NCBI GenBank assembly: GCA_035772735.1
Contig: JASDFA010000010.1
Span: 34,597,501-34,661,500 of the forward strand
Length of the DNA: 64,000 nt
Direction: 5' to 3'
Origin: Datura wrightii
Taxonomy: Eukaryota; Streptophyta; Magnoliopsida; Solanales; Solanaceae
Below, piece after piece: positions 42,783 to 54,614 of this stretch (positions are counted from its first letter, which is position 1; every line of letters starts with the position of its first letter). The translations under genes were made by a program, and so were the position numbers. Below the pieces are notes generated by a model that saw only the letters and a list, made by a program, of their open reading frames with translations, had not been told where the DNA came from and did no database searches.

Positions 42783-44000
42783 CTATCTATCGCGGTCCTC
42801 TCGACCTCTGACTGGGCAATCTTTCATCAAATGGCCTTCTTGGCCACAAATATAACATGCGGTGGAGCCATATCTGCATGCTCCAGGATGGCGTCGACTG
42901 CATATAGGGCAAAGTGGTAGGGTATACCTACTCTGCTCTGCCCTCCTTTGTAGTGGTGAGTCTGCCATCTGCGAGCCTCTACCAATCCCTGACTGCCCTC
43001 TACGACTGAATCTACCCCCTTGCGACTGTGGCGGAGATGGGGGCCTGGGCAGCCTGTCTGACAATAGGGGCCTGGGTCCTCCCCGGGCCTCTCTCTGTAA
43101 CTCAACTGGCCTATCCCGGCGACGCTGTCCCTGATTAACTCTTCTGACCTCTCGTTGTCGCTGTTTGATGCCCTCAATATTCTGGGAAAATGCCTGAATG
43201 CGAGCAATATCCATGTCCTCTCGCAGTGTGGCTGTAGTGCAAATCTCAACATATTCTGGATTCAATCCCGTAATAAAGCGATGCACTCTGGATGCCATAG
43301 TATCAACGAAGGCCGGTGCATATCGGGCTAAGGAATCAAACTGCAAGGAATATTCCCGAACACTCATGGCCCCCTATTCTAGATGTAGGAACTGGTCTAC
43401 CCGGGCCTGTCGAATCTCCCGCGGCAAATAATGATCCAAAAAGGCTCCTGAAAAGCTGGACCAGGTGGGAGGGGAAACATCTCTCCCTCGGGACCTCTCC
43501 CAACTTTCATACCATAACACCGCAATATCCCGTAATCGGAATGCTGCTAATTCAACTGACTTAGTAGGCGTAGCATGCATAACCCTGAAGATTCTCTGCA
43601 TCTGATCCAAAAAATCCTGGGGGTCCTCTGTTCGGTCCGTGCTTGTAAATTCTGGGGGATTCAAAGCTAAGAACTCTCGGACCCTCGAACTACCGGGCCC
43701 CCCTGATGATTCTGCAACTGTGGATGGCATTGGCTGACGCTGAGCAGCCATCATCTGTGCTAACATAACTACAACACTCCTAACCTCCTGGTCAGAAGGA
43801 GTCAATATAGGGGCTGCTGAAGGTAGTGTCGCCCCAAGTGGCTCCTGACGTGGTGGAGACTGCTGAGGAGGCTGGGATGATGCCTCTGTAGTGCCCTCTG
43901 GTCGGGCTGTCTCCAAATGAGGGGGAGGCATCCTGCTGGTGCCTTCTCCTGCTGCAATATCTAAGTTCCGACCCGTAATAGGATGGCGCTGGTCTGACAT
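42783..44000 (-). pseudogene. gag: gag of B
   Basis: The start chosen is ATG 44000 (MSDQRHPITGRNLD), the first Met close to the conserved body; an upstream ATG at 44144 lies in leader sequence. Capsid: DPQDFLDQMQRIFRVMHATP, AFRLRDIAVLWYESW and MSVREYSLQFDSLARYAP. There is a Pro/Arg-rich linker and a zinc knuckle CYICGQEGHLMKDC at about 42855-42810. A TAG at 43374 splits it (Gln position in relatives), and TAG at 42783 separates gag from protease in the same frame. Confidence 0.9.
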
Positions 44001-44192
44001 TATCTGTAACCAAAGAATATGGTAAGATTTTAGGGACTCAACCCTATACTGTACCGCTCTATAGCACGACTGAATAAGAATAAAAGACAACCATCCTATC
44101 ATGCCTTGTAGCCTCCTATCCATAGTATGTGGTGCACAACACATCCATGGACAAGACTCTGCTTAGCACGGCTTGCAGACTCCCTGGGATAC

Positions 44193-44210
44193 AACCTGGC
44201 TCTGATACCA
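44193..44210 (-). other. Primer binding site (initiator tRNA-Met) of B
   Basis: TGGTATCAGAGCCAGGTT on the minus strand, four bases inside the LTR; the first 13 bases are a perfect complement of the initiator tRNA-Met 3' end. Confidence 0.95.
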
Positions 44211-44214
44211 AGTT

Positions 44215-46910
44215 TGTCACACCCTGCCTTGGGGGGTATGACTGGCACCTGGTGCCCTACTAGGACCTAACCTGCTGGACTGTTAAGCCTGGGCACATCT
44301 GGTGCCTGGCTGGCTCTGACTCACATTTCTGGAAACAAAGGGCTATATAACGGTTGTAAACACAGCCCCCGGCCCATTGGCCTATAGCCTTCTGTACCTG
44401 TACTAACAGCTGACCAGAGACATAGCAACTCAGGGAAACCTATGCGGGCCGACAAGGCCACCATGCTGTCTAGTTATCTACAACTCAATCATAAAGTATT
44501 AAAAAGCTACGTGACCGGCAAGGTCACCACTACTGACAACTATGGCCCCACACGACCATCACAATAGAAAGAAGGAACACTACCAGCTATACAACTGCAC
44601 GGCCTCTCACGACCGGCTCATCTGACCACAGGGAATATATACAGACTGCAAGCCTCTAGGAAGAATAATGGAAATGATCAGGACAGGGCGCTGACCTACC
44701 CGTACTGTACAACAAAAAGAAATGGACTACACCTCTAGAAATTCAGTCTCCGGATGACAGGAGCTGAATACTCAACCGCTGATGGGGATCACGTGGTATC
44801 GCCAGCTCGTCTATGGGTACCTGCAGGCAAGTAATGCAGCGCCCCACTGGGCGTCAGTACTGCTGGTACTGAGTATGTAAAGCAATAACTGAAAGAGATA
44901 TCTGAAATCAATAATATAACTGACGAAACTGGAATAAGAAAACTAGATTAACTATCTGATGGTGTAGATCGTACCTGTTCTTAATCATACTGAAGGGAGT
45001 AGGAATCATACCTGGAGACGTATCATTCTACTACTAATCTGCTCGTATCTACTATAATATAACATAACATACATAGCATAACATGGCATACACAACCTTA
45101 CCCAGCCCTCATAAACCGGGAGGTACAATCAACACTGAATCTATACCCCTACCCCTGTCATCCCATCTCCTATACTGGTTGTAAGCATCCCGCCGGTCCC
45201 TGGGTATGCACTTGGGCTCGCTGAGCCCCTGACTATAACTGCATCTGAGTCCAGAGGACTCCTGAATCTGCACCCGGGAGTATCCGCTCGACTGGGGTGT
45301 GTAAAGGCCGATCAAGGCACAAAATATGGTGAAAACTGGCATCCCATCTTCATCCCCTGTGGGACGGCATGCCACTCCGTGGAGCGACGTATCCTCGTCC
45401 TCTGGCAGATGAGTCGATACAGCTATTAACCCTGGGCGGTCATGGATGCTAGGTAATCCAACCCCAAACAATACAACGGTCTCAACTGGTAATACTGTCT
45501 GGGTATCTCACATGCTGAGGCTAGTAGGGGTAAAGTACCATATATATTACATGCTGAGCTGATGATAGTAATCTGTACATATTTAATACGTGCTGAGGCA
45601 GGTAAAGATATATAAATATGAATATAGTCTCCTGCCGGGCTGTACTGGGCAAATGCTACATAATATAATGTTTCTGCTGAAAACTCTGTTGTTCACTAAT
45701 TTTCTGTATACACTAAATGCTGGACTAGTGATAGAAATATGTACATGCTTAATACATGCTGAGGCTGGAAGTACTATATATGTATGTACGAATATAGTCT
45801 TTCTGCCGAACTATGCTGTATACTGACTTTCTATAGTAACATGATTTACTATTCCTGACATGCTTTCTAAACTTCATTTTAGTCTGCTATTCTATTTCTG
45901 AAGTGCTTTACGGGTATTGCATTACTATACGGGGTTTCAACTGAATACAACCATATCTTAACATGGCATATCACATCACATACTGAGTATACTGGGCAAT
46001 CTCTAACACTTGCGTTAGAATCTATATCATACTGATAGGTTTCATACACATTATAACCCAATGTTTCTCACATCGTACCAATATTCATAATAACGCAATA
46101 CTCGACTTCTGATCATCCTACTAGTCTGTAAAAATGCTATACTGTCTCAATATTACTTAACTTGCCGAGGAAACTAACTTTACATACCTTATCTTTGACT
46201 ATTCGTCCGTCGGACGAGGCTCGACCGGTACTTCCACTATTTTCTTCCAACTGCATTCATAAATACATCAATCAATACTAAATACAACTTTATTGTAAAG
46301 AGCAACGTTACTTTTGATATAGTTTATAGCCTAAACTTAGGCTTATCGAAAGACGGTCGAAAACTCGCTATTTTTCAGCGACCCAGAAGGGAGAAGTATT
46401 CACTTCTCAACTAGGAACACATAGACATTAATTTAGAGCAATTCTACTTACCTTAGTTCGGTGGCTCGCCGATTCGTCGATCGTATTTCACGAAACCAAA
46501 TCCGTAGAAATTCTCTCTGCTGCTAAATACTTTGGTATCTAGGATTAATTTGAGTTTGGGCAGCGTTTGGCAGCGTAATCGGACGAATATATATAATTTT
46601 CCTTCGTCTTCCTCTGTTTACTACGCTTTTCTGGAAATTTGCAAGTGATAAATGATTTTAAACCGAAGTGGGGGCTTTATATACTTGGGCCTGGACTTGG
46701 GCAACGTGTCACGGAGCCATCGCGGAGGCCTCTCCTCCGTGACACGCTGCCATCGCGGAGGGGCTCTGCCTCGGCTCCTCCCGCGATGGTTCGACGGGTT
46801 TCTCGTCCGATCTTTTGCCGGGCCTTTCTCCAACACGTATGGCCTTCAAATATGCTTAACCAATGTGGGAATAGGTTATCTAAGTGCCGGGAATTCTACG
46901 GGGTATAACA
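44215..46910 (-). repeat. 5' LTR of B
   Basis: 2696 bp, the same length as the other LTR with no net indel. Differences are mostly transitions. TATA box at 46675-46683 (minus). Confidence 0.95.
46675..46780 (-). promoter_or_regulatory. LTR promoter of B (5' LTR) with perfect 12-18-12 dyad
   Basis: Arms 46705-46716 and 46735-46746 are perfect inverted repeats (CGTGTCACGGAG/CTCCGTGACACG) around an 18-nt spacer (46717-46734). The TATA box is 21 bases away on the minus strand. The arm sequence is identical to that in the N1 5' LTR, an element of another clade. Confidence 0.68.
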
Positions 46911-46915
46911 AATCC
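46911..46915 (+). repeat. Target-site duplication AATCC (right) of B
   Basis: Same five bases as 36260-36264. They also form part of the resumed gag frame of N2. Confidence 0.95.
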
Positions 46916-48521
46916 AGAGTGGAATGCGGACTCTTCAAGAGGAGGAACAAGGAAAGCAGCTGGATTCTTGGAAGTGGATTGTTTTACAGCTATTGCTACA
47001 CAGATAGCTGCGTTACAGAATCAACTCAACACCCACTTCAGTAACATGGGCATGAACCAGTCTCAAGCCCCAGTGAATGTAGTGCAGCAGATTTGGTGTG
47101 AAGTGTGCGGGAGTAATGAACACTCAGCTGAGTGTTGTGGAGAAATTCCTAGTTCGGTGAACTTTGTTGGTAATATACAGAGAAATACCCACCTATAGTA
47201 TGGCAACAGCTACAATTCCAACTGGAGAAATCACCCGAATTTCTCTTAGAATAGCAACAACCATCAAGGGAAGAGATCGAGTTAGGGGGCGCAGAGAAAT
47301 CAAGGAGGGCAGCAGAACTATCAATCGCAATACAGAAGCAACAATGCACCTCCTCCACCACCATCACCAAGCATTGAGGAGATGTTCAAGACAATGATAG
47401 CTAACTAAGCTCAATTGCAGGCTGACTACGTGAAATTGGCAGCCGGTATAAAGAACAATGAGTTAGCTACAAAGGCGCTGGAGTACCAGTTTGGGCAATT
47501 TGCTGGAGCTCAAAACACCAGGCCGAGAGGAGGACTTCCAAGTGACACTGATCCGAACACCAAGCAAGTAAATGCAGTGACCACAAGGAGTGGTTTGCAA
47601 CTCAAGGAGGTGGAACCAGAAAGACCACCACAGCAGTTGGAAGCAGGTGATAATGAGAGGGATCACAATAATGATAGGAGGAAGGAGAAGGAAGCTGAAC
47701 CAGAAAGACAACCACCCCCGTTCCCTCAAAGACTAAGGAAACACAAGGAGGAAGCTTGTTTCAAAAAGTTCATGGAGGTGCTTAAATAGGTACACATTAA
47801 TTTACCTCTTGTTGATGTTTTGCAGGGAGTGCCTAAGTACGAAAAATATATCAAGGACATCGTGGCGAACAAAAGCAGGTTGACTGAGTACGCTACGGTG
47901 GCGCTTACGGAGGAGTGCACTTCACGAATACAAAATAGGTTGCCCACAAAGCTCAAGGCCCTGGGAGCTTTACAATTCAAATTACAATTGGGCAGAGTAT
48001 TCGAGCTCGCAGATTATGTGATTTTGGAGCGAGCATTAACTTGATGACGACATCGGTATTAAAGAAGCTGGGGCTAGGGAGTCCTAGACTAACAATAGTG
48101 ATCTTGCAACTAGCGGATCATTCCTTAGCCAGACCTGATGGAATTGTGGAGGACGTGCTGGTGCAGTGTGCTCCCTTATCTTTCCGGTAGACTTCATCGT
48201 GCTGGATTTTGAGCCAGACACGGAAGTCCCATTTATTTTGGGACATCCTTTTTGGAAACCGGGAAAGCACTGATTGATGTAGCTGCAGGGCAGCTAACTA
48301 TGCGGGCGCACGATAAGGTGGAGGTGTTTGAGGTGTACAAGGCTACAAAGCTTCCGGCCGTGTATGAGGAACTCTTAGTGATCAACGTGCTTGATCGAGC
48401 GGATATTTCTCAGAGCGTTGAGTCACAGGAGCCATTGGTGAAACCACCGGAGAAGTGTAAGCATGACATGGGTGGGGACGGTAGTCGAGAGAAAATGTCT
48501 GTCGCCCTAGAGGATGACTGA
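46911..48521 (+). pseudogene. gag end, protease and pol tail of N2
   Basis: Zinc knuckle CEVCGSNEHSAECC (about 47099-47140), proline cluster, NAVTTRSGLQLKEVEPER, and pre-protease VPKYEKYIKDIVANK. The protease region is shifted by indels: FELADYVILERALT is the active-site region out of frame, so the Asp-Leu-Gly is lost in the main frame. ALIDVAAGQLTMRAHDKVEV follows. The tail joins EPLVKPPEK to CKHDMGGDGSREKMSVALED and a stop at 48519. Stops in gag include TAG near 47196 and TAA near 47406; TAG at 47787 replaces a CAG kept in N1. Confidence 0.83.
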
Positions 48522-48810
48522 GCTTAATGACGTCGAGCCGTGACGGTAAACCAGGCGCTGCGCGGGAGGCAACCCATGAATTTGTTGTAAGAGATAAGTA
48601 GAAGTAGTTAGCTAAATAAAAAGAAAAAAAATTAAAAAGAAAAAATATATATATATAACAAAAAAATTATTGTGTTGTGTTTGAAACCTTTGAATTCTAA
48701 CAAATTTCTTGCGGGGAGATGAATTTTAGGTTGAAGGGAGGGCAAAAATGCAAAAGATCCCAAAGGAAAAATCGAGGTGAGAAAAATAATAAAAAGTAGC
48801 AAAACAGTGA
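48522..48810 (+). other. Post-pol leader of N2
   Basis: No gene. It has the Athila post-pol signature GGTAAACCAGGCGCTGCG then GGGAGGCAACCC near 48544-48575 and an A-rich run, as in N1. Confidence 0.6.
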
Positions 48811-49020
48811 GCATGTGTGATGGCTCCGTGTCACGAAAGGAGTGCTCCGCGTTATCCTTCGTGACACGTTGAAGTGTAACCTGGAATTTTTGAAAAAATT
48901 CCAGAGTACTGGCGCGATGGCTCCGTGTCACGGAGGGCATGCTCCGCGTTACCCTCCGTGACACGTTGAAGGCAATTTCGCGTCGGTTCACACCGGGTTG
49001 CCGGGTGACCCGTGCAAAAA
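48811..49020 (+). promoter_or_regulatory. Internal CG-rich block with two dyad modules (N2)
   Basis: Unit 1 arms 48827-48838 and 48857-48868; unit 2 arms 48924-48935 and 48954-48965, where the pairing extends to a perfect 14-bp stem (48924-48937 with 48952-48965). Both spacers are 18 nt between the 12-bp arms, hold CTCCGCG, and are followed by TTGA. GCGCGATGG lies three bases before unit 2. It matches 23719-23925 of N1. Confidence 0.58.
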
Positions 49021-49166
49021 TACCTCTTTTTAACCCCTTTTTCCCTCATTGTTTCCCATTTCTCATCTCCTCCGCGACAAACACCTAAGAATCCCCCCTT
49101 CCCCAATGTGAAACGGACCTAGGAGCTAAAATTCTTCAACTTTTCTTCGATATCGCCGAATTAAAG

Positions 49167-49836
49167 GTATGTTCGTTAACTTCATCTCATTTCTTGACTA
49201 ATTTTTCCGATTTTGAGCATGGGAGGTGAGGAAAACTTGCCCTAATTGTAAATTGAGCTTGAATTCATGTAAGTTATTGTTGATTAAGTTCATAGTATCG
49301 TTGTGATTATATGAACTCGATAAATACATGTGTGATTGAAACTCTTGTGAAATTTGTAGCTAGGGTTAGAATTTGAATATGAAGAAGTTAAAATTGAGTT
49401 GAAATGTTGAATTATTGTTGGGTTGTGCATGTGGGGTGAGGTAAGTTACGTTGTGCTTAACGTTAATATGCTAAAGGCGCGATGGATTTTTTGGATAATG
49501 AAATTGTTGAAATTGCATAGAAATTGGGGGAATTGCATCGGTTTTGTTGAGAGAAATTTTCGCAAAGTGCTATGTGATGAAATGTTAACGATGGTAATAG
49601 TGGATTAGTTGTACGAAGTCTGAGTAGTACATAGAATTTATACCGTTGAACCCTTTTAATGCACGAGGCATTTTTGTTATTGTTTTTTTATTTGAAAGTT
49701 AGAAAAAGAGGATTGTCTTGCTGTAATATTGTGATTGTGGCTAAAGACTAAGTGTGGGGTGGCCTAGCTTAACCCAACCTTAGTTGATGGAAATTTTAAT
49801 TTGACTAATATTGGGACTGTCTGCTTGATTTGGCAG
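49167..49836 (+). other. Candidate intron before ORF2 (N2)
   Basis: Donor AAAG|GTATGTTC and acceptor TTTGGCAG|GAACA, 670 nt. The boundaries are as in N1 (24076-24732); the ATG follows five bases after the acceptor. Confidence 0.55.
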
Positions 49837-49841
49837 GAACA

Positions 49842-51061
49842 ATGGCAAGCAGGCAAGACAAAGGGAAGGGCGCATCTACATCGAGCGCCGGAAGGAATAG
49901 AATCAGACTGGGAGCGGCAGTCCCAGCAGCACCAACGGTTCCGCGCGACCAACGCCGTTAATACAGAACCCGATGGGTGACAAAGGAAGGGAAGAAATTG
50001 TACACAAAGCATAAGGAAAGCAAATACTTCCCCGAGGAGCATATTGCATGGGAACCGTTGGCATAGGAATTCCCCAAAATTGTCGACACGATTGATGCAG
50101 TCGGGCGGAACTTCATTTTTGAAGAGCCCAGGGAGTGCAATCTCCACTTGATTTGGGAGTTCTACGCAAACTGGAACATGACACTCCGAAGTCACACTGT
50201 CAAAATAAGGGGGCAGGTAGTTACTTTTGAGCCCCATCACCTTAATGCCATCTTGGGGGGCGGGACACAGACGCCCATGTACTCCGGTAGCTGAACATCA
50301 CTCCACCATATGCGGACATCAGACGCACTCTATGTGGAGCCCGATCTACTGCACAGTAGAGCAGGCATAAGGAGAGGGGCTACCATCAGAAATTGCCCTA
50401 CTCACAGATGAACAGGGAAGCCAGGATATGGCTTAAAATTGTTTGTTCCTGCCTGATCTCGGGGGTGCATATGAAAGATGTCACCTGGGATCGTGTGTGC
50501 TTGGTGTATGCCTTGATGAAAGGGCTGGAGATCAATGTTTGGGCGGTGATTATCTCCGCCATGAAGAGAGCCCATTTGCATCAAGGGCACCGGTACGGGT
50601 TTGGTGGGTTACTGACCATGTTCCTGAGGGGCCTGGATATTGAGGAAGAGGACCTGAATTACATCCCACAGATGGATAGGAGTGCCGTGGACGTCACCAA
50701 AACCAAGGCACCCGACACCACTCACAGGCCAGTTGTTACACTAGCCGAGCGACATGCTCGGGATGATCAGTACATGGCACGCATGTTCGGGATGCAGATG
50801 CTCAACCTGCGCATAGGCGGGAGGTCGACAACAGAAGATGAGCTGTGGCAGCTCGAGCTAGACTACCCTTTTGGCAAAAATGCCATGGCGCTATGCTGAG
50901 TGGGGCCAGCTTTTGTGCAGCCCACTGATGATGATGTCCCCACCGATGAGGAGACACGTCGTGAGGACTTAGATATTGAGTCAGATGATGATGACGGGGG
51001 CGATTCAGACATGGGAGACGAGGCGGCGGCACCTGACAAAGAAGTGGAATACTTCGATTGA
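49842..51061 (+). pseudogene. ORF2: plant-transposon-protein-like ORF of N2
   Basis: ATG 49842 opens MASRQDKGKGASTSSAGRNR and stays in frame to a TAA near 49959, shared with N1. A TAG near 50067 is also shared with N1. Then LHLIWEFYANWNMTLRSHTV keeps the Trp that N1 lost. After more stops near 50290-50350 the frame is open at 50393-50899 (MPYSQMNREARIWLKIVCS, HQGHRYGFGGLL, DELWQLELDYPFG) and after a TGA at 50897 reaches the acidic tail ending EVEYFD. Compared with N1, many differences in the conserved core are silent. The family is the same as the N1 copy and its function is unknown. Confidence 0.7.
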
Positions 51062-52482
51062 TCAGGGAGTTTCACCACCCACTTTTGTGCTATGCTGAAT
51101 TTTATGAACACTGGGGACAGTGTTCGATTTAAGTGTGGGGTGGGAGTAGTTAGGTGCTGGTTGTTGTTGTTATTAATGTCTCTGTTCTATTTTTGTGTTT
51201 GGAAAAAATTGTGACCCTGTGATTTTTGTGTGTATGTTTTGTATTGTAATTAATGTGAAGCTGTTGTGTGCTGTTGAATGTTGTTAGCTGGTTGTGTAAA
51301 TATTTTTCTTCAAAATCATTGATATATATTTTTTTCATTTAATTATGTTTATGATTGGGTTTCTCGGCGTTTGTTTTCGGTTCTTTTACCGAGAATAGTC
51401 CCATTGAACCAAAGTCATAAATAGTGACCGTTCCCTATGATGGATGGATGACGACCGTCTTAAGGGAAATGTAGTTGATAGGAGTAGTTTTTGTCTTTTA
51501 ATTTTTGGTTGTCGTTTGCATCCGAAACGGGTTGCTACTTTATGGTTGCGATATTCTTATTGCGTGTTGTACATGATATTTAAAATGCAAAGGTGATTCG
51601 TGTGAAAGCATGCAACTTTGTAAATATGTTGAGATACCTAGGCCATAGAGTTCGATTCGGTGTGATTGAGGATAAATGTTTTAATTCTTGTAATTAGCTG
51701 ATTGAAGAGTCTGTGAATATGTCTTGAGTTGAGCATGTGCAAAGAGTGTATGGAGAGGTTTCGATTATTCCATGCTATTGTGAATTGTCTAGAATTTGCC
51801 TGGTGTGTGTACGAAATGAAATGAAGGATGTGTATTGTAGGAAAGTATGTAGGCATTTCTTTCATTTAACCGAAAGTTTTTTTTTCTCATTATCGTACCT
51901 ACCTTGAATGTACAACCTAGTTAGCCCATTGAGCCTTTAGCCTATTTTTTTTCTTTTGTCGAAAAGGTGTAAATCGAGCTTAACCCCTCCTTTTCATTAT
52001 CTTTGAATTTGATCCAAAACTCTTAAGCTCTCAAGAGAAATAATTTTCCCTCAGTGTCAAGGAGTGGGAATTGAGAAAAGAAAAGAAAAAGCAAAGTGAT
52101 GAAAGGAAAGAAAAGGTCAAAGGTGCACTTGCTATAAATTAAATATAATGAAGACGTATAACTAATCTTTGTTATTAAGTCGAGTGTGCTTAAAGATATG
52201 GGAATAAAAATAAAGACAGACTTCAAGAATGGGAGGATGAAGGAAGAAACAATGCTCATAAGGTTGATGGGATGTATTGAAAAAGCGCTTAAGGATGCTA
52301 GTTGCTATTATTGGTTAGCCCAGTATTTACTAGTTCTGTAGCTTACATTACAACCCGTTAAATCCTACGTGATCTTACATCAGTGTCCTTATATTAGTGG
52401 AGTAATACACTAGAGGCAAGTCTATGGTTCATGACATGATGCATGTGAATTCTTTTGGGAGAGAGAGCGAAATCGTGTTTAT
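51062..52482 (+). other. 3' non-coding region of N2
   Basis: No gene. It is collinear with 25957-27400 of N1, including the GATGGATGACGACCGTCTT line (51440) and the purine-rich tract (52060-52120), and ends abruptly at the deletion junction. Confidence 0.65.
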
Positions 52483-52577
52483 CCAGTCCCTGTGGGATCG
52501 ATACTTGGCTTACTTGAGCCACTTTACTACTTGTTCGACCACGTGCACTTGCGTGTAGTTGTGAAAAACACTAAACA
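52483..52577 (+). repeat. 3' LTR stub of N2
   Basis: 95 bases equal to the end of the N2 5' LTR (CCAGTCCCTGTGGGATCGAT...GTGCACTTGCGTGTAGTTG), ending CACTAAACA. The polypurine tract and 1.3 kb of LTR are missing, including the promoter. Confidence 0.85.
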
Positions 52578-52579
52578 AC

Positions 52580-54373
52580 TATCATGACCCGAACATAGGC
52601 CCGGATTGAGACACGAGACAAGGAGCCCCGAGAGACTCCAAGTTGACCCATGGCATGAACAAACATCTAACTCAATCAATAAAAGTGGAAGATAAATCAT
52701 AATAAACATAGTGGAAGACTGAACAAAGCATAACATCAGAACATACAACACGAGTCTGCAGCTGAATACATTCCATGTCTGAAAGCCCTCTACTTCTGAT
52801 GAGTTGATGGGAGTAGACCCCAACTAACTCTCTATGTTTGAAACTGAAAGTGTAAAGATAACTATAAGGAATCGTCCTTAGGAGATGAGGACTCACCAAC
52901 TGAGACTTGGTGCTAACTCTGGTAAACTTGCTAGTGACAAGGCTGAGTCTTGATATTGGAGCTTGTATCATAAAATGATACATAATAGAGTATGTGGTAA
53001 GTATATGGAATGTACCGAGTATGCAAGGTAAGTAAAACCGCTTAAGTAAAATCAGTAATAACGCATTTCATAAAACATAATCAACAAAAGATTCTGAGAG
53101 CAAGGCGTGCCTGCTATTTTCTGAAATCATGATCTGAACATAACTGCATATTATAACTGATTCGAATGACCCAAAGCTGAAAACTGATAATCATAAGTAA
53201 AACTGAACATTGGGTCAAACTATCTTAAAAATAAATAAATAAATAAATATATATATATATATCATGAATGATAAACATGCATAACTGAAATCATTAGGAA
53301 CAATGGGAGACTCGTCATATAACTGGCATTACCATGATAGAGCTTATGTGGTACAGACTATCACACTCAAGTGGGCAGAGCCATCCATGGCCTTGCCAGG
53401 GCTAAGGACGCTACCATGATATCGATATCAAGCTGAAGGCCCCTTGGGGAAGGGGAAAGCTCACAAAGAAGGTCTCAAATAATCTGATCATACCTACGTT
53501 GGCTCGTAGTTCTAAGGCATAGGGTTGACTGACCCTTAGCCTACTTGGTGCTAGATACTACTCCCAAACACATGCATATGCTCTCCATCATTTTTCAACC
53601 AAGCTGACCATCATCTAGTAATGAAGCTGAACAATCATATACATATAAAATCTGAAATCATACATGAGGAGCCTTCACTCAATCTGTACCACAAGCTGAA
53701 CATAATTGAGAGTCTTGACTCCAAAACCATGTGGTAAGCTAATTCATGAAATCATAAATCATACTTGAACATATGGGCTTGCTCAATACTTAAACATGCT
53801 TGAAAATACTTGATTCACTTGAAAACATGATCATAGGCATGGGTAACTTGACCACATACTTTTCTCATAAATATCTCATCATAATTGAACATACATCATA
53901 GATCTCAACTTTCAAGAACTTTCATGGATGGGCATCATAATTTATAAAATTTGAAAACATGATTTATAATTGAAAACTGCCTACTGATAGTCACCATGAG
54001 GAATTTAACAACTCATTACTAGTGACCAAGACTCGTGGTCACTTTCCGTCACCCACATTGCCAAACAATTACTTAGGTGTCACCAGGAGCGACACCATGA
54101 CTCGTGGTGTTCCGGTGAGTCGCGGAGAGGACCCGTTACGTGAACTATCTAATTTCCCTTCTTCCTTCGCCCATCCTTGACCACAGGTGACCTAACGGCA
54201 CCCTGAGCTTGAAAATTTTCAACTAAGTCCAACTCCTCACCACGATTCACCTAACGACTCGTGGTCATCCTGATGGGTCACTAGACGACTCGCCCTGTGA
54301 CTTAGTGCAGAAAATCCTATTTCTCTCAGTTTCAACTCCGGGGTCTGATCTTAGGAATTTTTGGGGTATAACA
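52580..54373 (-). repeat. 3' LTR of E
   Basis: 1794 bp; on plus TATCATGACCC...GGGGTATAACA. About 700 bases shorter than the C1 LTR through internal deletion. Polypurine complement ATATCTCCCACTT follows. Confidence 0.85.
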
Positions 54374-54614
54374 ATATCTCCCACTTGGGAACATTCATCC
54401 TTGAATGTTGAAAATCATACAGAAAAGCAGAGAAATGTAGTCATCATATTCAAATACTAATCATATAAGTTGAAAACTGGAGGAATGACTGCCTCCAAAC
54501 AAAACTACATGACTAAATAGAATTCATGCATCATACATACATGCATTGAATGAAAGAAATTGGGACACGTGAACTAAACATGACTTAATAGAGTATTAAG
54601 GCAAAACTGATACC

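Larger units (their letters stand above)
36265..46910 (-). mobile_element. B: full-length Tekay-type chromovirus
   Basis: 10,646 bp, minus strand, with two 2696-bp LTRs, an initiator tRNA-Met primer site, gag, protease, reverse transcriptase, RNase H, integrase, chromodomain and polypurine tract. It lies in gag of N2 with a perfect AATCC duplication. Domain order and the single long gag-pol frame are typical of Tekay/Del. The frame is broken by six stops and two frameshifts, so it is recently active but now defective. LTR differences look like about 2-3 percent by eye in the parts compared, making it younger than N1. Confidence 0.96.
46911..52577 (+). mobile_element. N2: right part
   Basis: Continues gag, protease, pol tail, internal promoter block, intron, ORF2 and the 3' non-coding region of N2. 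The 3' end is damaged: sequence equal to 27400 of N1 jumps at 52482 into the last 95 bases of the LTR. Confidence 0.92.
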
